This document shows, piece after piece, positions 58,122-64,000 of a stretch of DNA of 64,000 nt. The position numbers and the translations under genes are program-made. The notes under the pieces were generated by a model. The model made no database searches and had not been told where the DNA came from. It saw nothing but the letters and a program-made list of their open reading frames with translations. Positions within the stretch are counted from its first letter, which is position 1; each line of letters opens with the position of its first letter. The stretch is from CALBPI01 sp045110335 (GTDB taxonomy: Bacteria; Pseudomonadota; Gammaproteobacteria; Steroidobacterales; Woeseiaceae), in contig JBGCGB010000015.1 of the NCBI GenBank assembly GCA_045110335.1, positions 62,001 through 126,000 on the forward strand, given 5' to 3'.

Positions 58122-59191
58122 TCATTGAGCGCGTCAGTGCAATATTGCTTTCGATCGTACTAGTCATTGCCAGCGTGAATGTTGCGGCGAGTGAAGCATT
58201 TCGTATCGGCCCCTATGCTGTCGCGAACGGCGAACGACTCGATGCGTCATTGGTCGTGGCCGCCGGAGACAGCGATCCTGAGACCACGATCCCGATAACA
58301 GTATTGGCTGGCACATCAGATGGACCCACCGTGTTACTCATCGCGGGTGTTCACGGTTTTGAATTTACACCGATTCTCGCGGTCGAGCGTCTGGCTGATC
58401 ATATATCACCCGACGAACTGGCTGGTACCATCGTCATTGTGCGTGTTGCTCATTTGTCGGCATTCGAGCATCGCTCTCCTTATGTGAATCCGTACGATCG
58501 AAAAAACTTGAATCGCTCGTTCCCGGGTGCTGTCGATGGCACTCAAACCGAACGCATCGCCCATACGCTTTCAACCATGATCATCCCGACCGCCGACTTT
58601 GTGTTCGATGTGCATAGCGGTGATGGTGCAGAATGGCTCGAAGCTTTTGTCGGCGTTTACGGAGGTCCGTTAGCGAGTGATTATGAGGCTGCATTGGGTG
58701 TCGCCGAAGCCATGGCTTTTCCAAACATCGTTCGCTACTCGATGAATACACAGGCTCAAGTGGATACGCGACGGTCTTTGAATCGACAGGCCGTTGCGCA
58801 AGGCTTGCCAACGGTATTGGTTGAGATTGGTGAGAACGGTGGACGTGATCCCAAGAATGTCGCTCTACTTAGCGATGCGCTTCTAAGAGCGTTGAGCTAT
58901 TTGAAATCGCTGCCGGCGAGCGAACAACCAGACCTGTCAGCGTCGCGTTACTTCGACGGGACACAGTCGGTCGTCGTCGAGCATTCCGGTATTTGGAATC
59001 CTCGCTATCGTGTTGGCCGTGATGTTGAAGCAGGCGAGATACTTGGCGAGATCAAGGATTACACGGGCAAAGTCGTCGAAGTCGTCACCGCACCGATCAG
59101 TGGCCACACGATCTACGGGCTGGCCGGTCCGCCCATTCGAAAAGGCGATAGTGTCGCGAGCATTGCCAAACCGGTTGCGACTTTGCGATAA
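58118..59191 (+). CDS. secreted aspartoacylase/succinylglutamate desuccinylase-like Zn hydrolase
   Basis: A 357-residue protein with a Sec signal (ends VNVAAS-EA). The M14-like AstE/AspA core has GVHGFEFTP (His and Glu for Zn), NRSFPG, a DVHSGDGAEW strand with the third Zn ligand, and VEIGENG with the catalytic Glu. The C-terminal ~70 residues form a biotinyl-lipoyl-like beta domain (GEILGEIKDYTGK). It would remove an acyl or amino-acid group in the periplasm. Linked to a metal-type receptor and ABC operon, it could process a chelate or exported precursor; inference only. Confidence 0.8.
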   Translation: MIIERVSAILLSIVLVIASVNVAASEAFRIGPYAVANGERLDASLVVAAGDSDPETTIPITVLAGTSDGPTVLLIAGVHGFEFTPILAVERLADHISPDELAGTIVIVRVAHLSAFEHRSPYVNPYDRKNLNRSFPGAVDGTQTERIAHTLSTMIIPTADFVFDVHSGDGAEWLEAFVGVYGGPLASDYEAALGVAEAMAFPNIVRYSMNTQAQVDTRRSLNRQAVAQGLPTVLVEIGENGGRDPKNVALLSDALLRALSYLKSLPASEQPDLSASRYFDGTQSVVVEHSGIWNPRYRVGRDVEAGEILGEIKDYTGKVVEVVTAPISGHTIYGLAGPPIRKGDSVASIAKPVATLR

Positions 59192-59199
59192 GTAGATTC

Positions 59200-59226
59200 C
59201 TTTGGGCGTCAGTAGCGCAATTTACT
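59200..59226 (+). repeat. possible degenerate copy of repeat family 1
   Basis: CCTTTGGGCGTCAGTAGCGC then AATTTAC follows the core of family 1 copy 3 (CCTTTGGG-TCAGTAGCCG) with small gaps. No right arm is found. The rest of the 59192-59466 gap shows nothing else. Confidence 0.25.
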
Positions 59227-59466
59227 AAACCGTTCGGATAAGGCAGCGATCAGTCTAAGTCAAAACTGGACGGGTAGCATGGCAACAACGATTGATGATA
59301 TCGCTGGTACTTTGTAGCAGCGATTTTGCCGAAAGCATGGATGTGCAGTTGGGAAGCATGCCAGTATTAGAGGCATCCCTGAGATTCCGGTTATCTAGCC
59401 ATCAGCAAGCTTTCCGAACAACATGACCAGAAGGACGGTTCGAGCCAAGCGTCTTCGCGTGTTCTC

Positions 59467-60390
59467 ATGAGCCAACTTTCACGAGTTCAACCCTGGATTC
59501 AAGCGGCACGCCCTGCCGCCTATCCCATGATCTTCTTACCATTGCTGATCGGCCAGGTGTTCGCTCTTCAAACCACTTCATCGCTAAGCACAAGTTATTT
59601 TTGGTATGCGGCTTTGTTCGGCGCACTATTTCAAATCCTCCTGTTGTATTTAAATGATTATTCGGATGAAGCCGTCGACCAGTTGGCCACGCACTATTGG
59701 CTGTCGGGTGGGTCAAGAGTATTACCGGAAGGGAAGCTTCGACGAAGCAATTTATTGACCGGTGCGAAACTTGTCATCTTGGCGATGCTTGGGCTCGCGC
59801 TTTGGCTGGCGGTCCTGCATGACCGACCCTGGATGTTCGCCGGCACCGCGGCAGCGTTTTTCTGTTGCTGGGCCTACAATCTACCGCCATTGCAGTTTAG
59901 CTATCGGGGACACGGCGAGGTCCTGCAAGGACTCGGTTGTGGTGTCATGCTGCCGTTAATCGGGTTCTATTTGCAGCTTGGTTCACTACAAGCCTTTCCG
60001 TGGTTGAATCTGATTCCACTCTATCTGTTGTTTCATGCCGGAAACATCATCACGGCGCTACCCGATCATGCGGCCGACCTTCAGAGTGACAAACAAACTT
60101 ACCCTGTGCGGCACGGTGAATTTCGGGCTCGGGTTGTCGCGTTGCTGCTATTGGCCGTCGCTTGTTTGGCGATTGCCACGACGGGTAGGCAGTTACCGGT
60201 GACTAGCATAGCGCTCATTCTGCTGCCTTCCGGTATCATTCTGATCGGTATTGTGTTGACGGGTACACTCAAGCGTGCGGATAGTCAGGCGTTTGCAAGC
60301 TGTAAGCAATTCGTCACCTGGGCGATGATCTGTCAGGCTTGGTTATTGTGTGCGTGGATAGGGGTGCTTCTAGTGGAGGCGTTGCGTTGA
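59467..60390 (+). CDS. UbiA-family prenyltransferase
   Basis: A 307-residue membrane protein with about nine helices. The two Asp-rich motifs for Mg-pyrophosphate are present: NDYSDEAVD near residue 61 and PDHAADLQSDKQT near residue 199. The distribution is MenA-like. The family prenylates aromatic rings (quinones, haems, tocopherol). The start ATG at 59467 lacks a good ribosome binding site. It overlaps the FAD oxidoreductase (TTGA). Not menA or ubiA with certainty; the partner gene suggests a specialised lipid or quinone pathway. Confidence 0.78.
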   Translation: MSQLSRVQPWIQAARPAAYPMIFLPLLIGQVFALQTTSSLSTSYFWYAALFGALFQILLLYLNDYSDEAVDQLATHYWLSGGSRVLPEGKLRRSNLLTGAKLVILAMLGLALWLAVLHDRPWMFAGTAAAFFCCWAYNLPPLQFSYRGHGEVLQGLGCGVMLPLIGFYLQLGSLQAFPWLNLIPLYLLFHAGNIITALPDHAADLQSDKQTYPVRHGEFRARVVALLLLAVACLAIATTGRQLPVTSIALILLPSGIILIGIVLTGTLKRADSQAFASCKQFVTWAMICQAWLLCAWIGVLLVEALR

Positions 60391-61688
60391 AAATTGCGGT
60401 GATCGGCAGTGGTATCGCCGGCTTAAGTGCAGCGTGGTTGTTAAGCCAGAAGCATGAGGTCACGATCTTCGAGAAGTTTGAGCATCTGGGCATGGATGCA
60501 CACTCACTGGAAGTGAAAGGCGAGCAAGGTACTGCCCGCATCGATGTACCCCTGCGTGTCTTCTTCGATGGCTTCTATCCCAATTTGACGGCGCTTTACC
60601 AGGAGCTTGGCATCGAATTCAAGCCGGTCAATTATTCGGCGTCGTTCGGTACGTTGAATGACCGCACCTATTTTCGCTATGACAATTACAAGATTGGTCG
60701 TTTTTTATTGCCGTTTCTGAAAGGCAACCGTTCGATTAATCGTCGCGCGTTGCGTATTGGCTGGGACATCTTGCGATTATTCCGGCAATCACCGAAGTCG
60801 CTTGGCGAAGGCATTGCGGATGCGATGACGATAGAAGACTATTTGGGCGAGCATCGATATTCGAAAGCGTTCGCAGAAGGGTTTCTTTATCCCGCGTTCT
60901 CGGGCATTTGTACCTGCAGTCATGAAAGCATCAAGGCGTACCCGGCGCGCGTGATTCTTGAGTACCTGAACAGCGGGCTGCTGTTTTCATCGGTGAGACG
61001 AGTCACCCAGGGCACGCAAGAAGTGGTCAAACTGTTATCCCGGCAGGTGCATTCGGTGCAACTGGGCGCACAAGTCACCGGTGTATCGAGGACCGATGAC
61101 GCAGTGACTGTCAATACATCGACAGCATCATCAACCTTCGATCATGTCGTGCTAGCGACCCAGGCCAACCAAAGCATCCAGGTGCTTCAAAACGCATCAC
61201 CGGATGAGAAAGGCATGTTGAACGCGTTCTCGTATGAGCCAAGCCGAGTCGTTGTTCATCGCGATCGCCGTTTGGCGCCACCGGGTAACGAGAAACAATG
61301 GGCACCTGTTAATTTTCTGTTAGCCGATAAGCAAGCCGCACCGATGGCGACAATCTGGATGAATGCGATTCAGGCCATGCCGGATTCGGGGCCTGTCTTT
61401 CAGTCCTGGAACCCGATCGTTGAGCCTGATGAGGCACTTGTGTTCGGCGAAGCCGGATTTGAACGCCCCGTCGTCAATCACGACGCGTTGAAGGGCCTCG
61501 AGCGTTTAGCACGGTTACACCAAGAACCGGATCGGCGCATCTGGTTTTGCGGGTCTTATGCTTCGCATGGTATTCCGTTACTGGAGAGTGCGACAAATTC
61601 GGCTTTTAACGTCGCGGAACGATTGGATTGCAAGCGTCCTTGGGCTTCGCCGGGTGGAATGACAAAAGTGCCCGCCGAACAGCGATAG
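60387..61688 (+). CDS. FAD-dependent amine-oxidase-fold oxidoreductase
   Basis: A 433-residue flavoprotein of the phytoene-desaturase/protoporphyrinogen-oxidase/amine-oxidase fold. KIAVIGSGIAGLSAAWLLSQ is the FAD motif, HSLEV and DVPLRVFF follow, and WFCGSYASHGIPLLESATNSAFNVAE is the C-terminal FAD block. The TTG at 60387 is preferred because GGAGG lies seven bases upstream and the protein starts at the Rossmann strand; it overlaps the UbiA stop codon. Together with the prenyltransferase it may modify a prenyl lipid. Similar proteins occur beside cyclopropane-fatty-acid synthases, but none is seen here. Confidence 0.8.
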   Translation: MKIAVIGSGIAGLSAAWLLSQKHEVTIFEKFEHLGMDAHSLEVKGEQGTARIDVPLRVFFDGFYPNLTALYQELGIEFKPVNYSASFGTLNDRTYFRYDNYKIGRFLLPFLKGNRSINRRALRIGWDILRLFRQSPKSLGEGIADAMTIEDYLGEHRYSKAFAEGFLYPAFSGICTCSHESIKAYPARVILEYLNSGLLFSSVRRVTQGTQEVVKLLSRQVHSVQLGAQVTGVSRTDDAVTVNTSTASSTFDHVVLATQANQSIQVLQNASPDEKGMLNAFSYEPSRVVVHRDRRLAPPGNEKQWAPVNFLLADKQAAPMATIWMNAIQAMPDSGPVFQSWNPIVEPDEALVFGEAGFERPVVNHDALKGLERLARLHQEPDRRIWFCGSYASHGIPLLESATNSAFNVAERLDCKRPWASPGGMTKVPAEQR

Positions 61689-62037
61689 GCATAATGGAAA
61701 GCGGGTATCCAGAGATTGGGTTGCTGATGACGACCCTAGCTACTATACGTTTCACCCGAGAGTCGTGATTGAACCGACCGGTTAGCCCGCAGTCTTGACG
61801 AACTTGAGGGTAGAACCATATTGCTGGGGCAAGGTCTTGGATCTCGAGACTTGCCGTTTAATATTTGTTGTCAGCGCACCATATTTGACGAGTTCTGTCT
61901 GTCATCGATGGCAATAATGCCAGCCGAAATCAGCTGTTAAAGTCAGATCGCAAATGGTCGATAAAAAGACTGAAACCTCAACGTTAGATCGCTATTAACG
62001 CCTTCGATGATTAATAGGTTCACAGGGATGTGTTGAA
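61689..62037. other. gene-free gap with a stem-loop
   Basis: The gap contains a bulged 9-bp stem at 61828-61855 (GGCAAG-G-TCT with AGA-CTTGCC) without a full T-run. It could end transcripts from the upstream pair. No further coding or regulatory signal is seen; the kinase start at 62038 has GGGATGTG before it as a weak ribosome binding site. Confidence 0.35.
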
Positions 62038-63375
62038 ATGAAACGCCAATGGCCACTCATTGTTGTAGTTGCGATTGCCGGGCTGATAGGCCTGCAGGTG
62101 TGGTCTACCCGCGATCATCAACAACAAACAGATCGACTACATACCGAGCTCATTGATACCCAGCAATTAGCCTTGCAGTTGAATCGTGAAATCGGCTATG
62201 GCGGTCTGATCCATCACTTTAAGAACTTCGTCCTGCGCCCATCTGAAGACGCCTACTACGAACGAGCAGCTGCCAGCGCGGATGTCGCCATCGACATCAT
62301 TAATCAACTTGAAGCAAAGGCCGTCGCGCTCGACATCAACAGTACATTGACGAATAGTCGCGCAATGGTTGAGGCATACCAGTCAAGACTGGATAAGGTG
62401 GTGGAGTATTCGGAGCTCGGTCTTACAGCGGCAGCAATCGATGCAGAAATCCGGTTCGATGATACTTTCGCGATCCGCGAAAATAGTGATCTACTGAACA
62501 CGCTATCGATTGCTGTAACGGATCAAATGCGCGCTGTGGATGCCAAGGACCGTATCTTGAGCCTCATCAGTATTGGTGGGATGTTCTTGTTAAGCGCTTT
62601 GGCATTGGTGTTGATCATGCGCCAGCAACAAGAAAAGCGGCACGTCGCCGCCATCACAACGGTGCATCGCGAAGTCGAAGCGGCGAATGTCCAACTATCG
62701 ACAGCGAACACAGCACTGCAGCAGTTTGCAGGTATTGTGTCTCACGATTTGCGTGCACCTGTGCGCCATATTGCTTACTACACAGAAATGATACGAGAAG
62801 ATGTCGAAGACACAGAGTCGGTGCTCCAACTATCCGAGAAAATCCATTCGTCAACGATGCGTATCGATCGAATGATCAATGGTTTGATGGACTTCACGAA
62901 AACAGGTTTTGCGACACCAGCGATGTCGATTGTGGATGTTGCTGAACTCGTGAGTGAAGTTAACGACGCGCTACGACCCGCTATCGAAACAACCGGTGCA
63001 GATCTTGACCTGAATGTCACAGGAAAAGTTCGCGCTGATCCAGAGTTGCTTAGACGTGTAGTCAGTAATTTGATATCGAACAGTTTGAAGTACAAACACC
63101 CCGATCAACCCGTAAGAATTTCGGTAACGACAGAGCAATGTGATGGCCGCGTCTGGTTCTCATTCGAGGACACAGGCATTGGTATCGACCCCAAACATGC
63201 GGACGAAATTTTTGAGCCATGGCAAAGATTGAGCCAATCCGCCAGCGATCACGAAGGCGAAGGGCTGGGCTTAGCTTTGGTCAAATCTATCGTGAATGCC
63301 CATCAAGGCCAAATTAGACTGGATACCCAATACTCGGGTGGCACGCGGATGGTCTTTGATCTGGCGTCTGCTTGA
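62038..63375 (+). CDS. membrane-bound sensor histidine kinase (orphan)
   Basis: A 445-residue kinase. One helix near residues 6-22 and another near 173-193 enclose a periplasmic all-helical sensor of ~150 residues that starts with EIGYGGLIHHFKNFVLR. A coiled linker leads to the HisKA dimerisation helix with the phosphoacceptor His236 (VSHDLRAP). The HATPase domain has the N-box SNLISNSLKYK, G1 DTGIGI and G2 GEGLGLAL. No response-regulator gene is adjacent, so its partner lies elsewhere. The ligand is unknown. Confidence 0.88.
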   Translation: MKRQWPLIVVVAIAGLIGLQVWSTRDHQQQTDRLHTELIDTQQLALQLNREIGYGGLIHHFKNFVLRPSEDAYYERAAASADVAIDIINQLEAKAVALDINSTLTNSRAMVEAYQSRLDKVVEYSELGLTAAAIDAEIRFDDTFAIRENSDLLNTLSIAVTDQMRAVDAKDRILSLISIGGMFLLSALALVLIMRQQQEKRHVAAITTVHREVEAANVQLSTANTALQQFAGIVSHDLRAPVRHIAYYTEMIREDVEDTESVLQLSEKIHSSTMRIDRMINGLMDFTKTGFATPAMSIVDVAELVSEVNDALRPAIETTGADLDLNVTGKVRADPELLRRVVSNLISNSLKYKHPDQPVRISVTTEQCDGRVWFSFEDTGIGIDPKHADEIFEPWQRLSQSASDHEGEGLGLALVKSIVNAHQGQIRLDTQYSGGTRMVFDLASA

Positions 63376-63588
63376 GTTTCGTGCCAGGCCCGACACTTCT
63401 ACCGAATAGCGGCTTCTGATCATCATGGTAGATCTCATTTTCTAGTCTTATCGCCTGCAATCATGAAGCAAGCAGATTCGTCATAGCAGTGAGCAAGAAG
63501 GTCAGTATCCCGGTCGATGTCCTCAGGGCCAGCGTTTCTTCATAGGGCTGTCAGGGTATCCGTGAACGATCACTTACTTTTTAACAGG

Positions 63589-64000
63589 CTAATTCATCCT
63601 GTTAGTTTGTGCGATGCCATCGTCGATTCGCCTCAATAGGCTCTGCAGCACAGAACTTTCAAATTTTCGGGGCAGTGTGACGGCATGGAACGTTTCTGTG
63701 AGTCCGGGAAGTTCGGCAAACTCCATCAAGGTACCGTCGTTGAGTTCATCCCTAACAACGATGCGCGGGACGACGGCGACACCGAAATCTTCCCGCACCA
63801 TCAATCGCAGCAATGTCATGTCATCAACTTCGGCTCTGATTTGCGGTCGTAATCCTTTGCGTTCGCACCACGCGTCAAAACTCATGCGGATGGCGTGTTC
63901 CATCGTTGGCAGTATTACTGGATGCGTCGTGAGTACTTGTGCAAGATCAGACGTCGGGTTGCCGCGGCATGGATTGCCAATCACACTGACAGATTGCTCA
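63589..64000 (-). CDS. LysR-family regulator, C-terminal part (runs off the window)
   Basis: The frame is open to the window edge, so the HTH and half of the effector domain are missing. The visible 137 codons are a LysR substrate-binding subdomain: HPVILPTMEHAIR, RKGLRPQIRAEVDDMTLLRLM, EDFGVAVVPRIVV, and LTETFHAVTLPRKF near the end. This order resembles NhaR-type regulators, which I offer as a loose guess. The gap 63376-63588 before it (in + order) shows no signals. Confidence 0.72.
   Translation of the reverse strand, partial: EQSVSVIGNPCRGNPTSDLAQVLTTHPVILPTMEHAIRMSFDAWCERKGLRPQIRAEVDDMTLLRLMVREDFGVAVVPRIVVRDELNDGTLMEFAELPGLTETFHAVTLPRKFESSVLQSLLRRIDDGIAQTNRMN

Noticed and set aside
1..64000. 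CRISPR array, prophage or rRNA operon
   Set aside because: No regularly spaced short repeats, phage structural genes or rRNA sequence were seen on either strand.

Overview
The window looks like chromosomal DNA of a free-living, probably marine gammaproteobacterium. The evidence is a gammaproteobacterial-type glmU/glmS pair, many outer-membrane and Tat/lipoprotein export signals, TonB-dependent receptors, and several LysR/AraC regulators. No rRNA gene or other definite taxonomic marker is present, so the genus cannot be named. All family assignments come from reading motifs and from memory of the families; no database search was run.

Layout. (1) 1-4.4 kb: end of an alpha/beta hydrolase, a lipoprotein, then glmU and glmS (UDP-GlcNAc supply). 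(2) 4.4-8.0 kb: a repeat-rich plastic zone with small accessory genes (a DUF6896-like protein, a membrane peptide, a P-loop kinase, a GNAT acetyltransferase). It contains at least four copies of one dispersed repeat, two copies of a second, and an inverted-repeat pair, and it is followed by a 3'-half tRNA-Phe remnant at 7868-7914 that resembles an integration scar. (3) 8.1-42.1 kb: a large aromatic-compound catabolic region. It starts with a TonB-dependent receptor and a 3' remnant of a transaldolase gene. Two convergent operons follow (10.9-16.1 kb on + and 21.7-16.2 kb on -). Each carries a VOC-type extradiol dioxygenase and an exported MBL-fold lipoprotein. The + operon adds an amidohydrolase/decarboxylase, a Rieske oxygenase (probable ATT start) and an FAA hydrolase. 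The - operon adds a GST, an MFS permease and an unusual GST-siderophore-interacting-protein fusion. A NodD/NahR-like LysR regulator sits at the divergent promoter. A third operon (22.9-31.7 kb) encodes a flavin hydroxylase, a C-C hydrolase-like alpha/beta hydrolase, a cyclase, an FAA hydrolase, a cupin, two dehydrogenases, a CYP199A-like P450 and an aromatic-acid permease. Facing it is a full protocatechuate 4,5-cleavage set: vanA-like, pobA, ligC, ligB, ligA, ligJ on - and ligK, ligU, ligI plus an aldo-keto reductase on +, separated by a LysR regulator with two helix-turn-helix domains.

(4) 42-49 kb: an isolated Tat-exported FMN alpha-hydroxy-acid oxidase, a GNAT gene with a decayed second copy 1.6 kb away, a membrane protein, and an AraC regulator with a three-gene NmrA/DUF4345/DUF1772 operon. 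(5) 49-59 kb: a lipoprotein with ten 36-residue acidic repeats, a Tat-lipoprotein FAD oxidase, and a TonB receptor divergent from an ABC-2 exporter-type operon ending in a secreted aspartoacylase-like Zn enzyme, with a Zur-like palindrome in the shared promoter. (6) 59-64 kb: a UbiA prenyltransferase and FAD oxidoreductase pair, an orphan sensor kinase, and the end of a LysR gene.

How the genes may work together. The receptor and permeases would import phenolic acids. CYP199A and VanA would demethylate 4-methoxybenzoate and vanillate, and PobA would convert 4-hydroxybenzoate to protocatechuate. LigAB, C, I, U, J and K would then take protocatechuate to pyruvate and oxaloacetate. The substrate of the two VOC operons and the third operon cannot be read from sequence. 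It is the least understood part of the window and the best candidate for an undescribed pathway.
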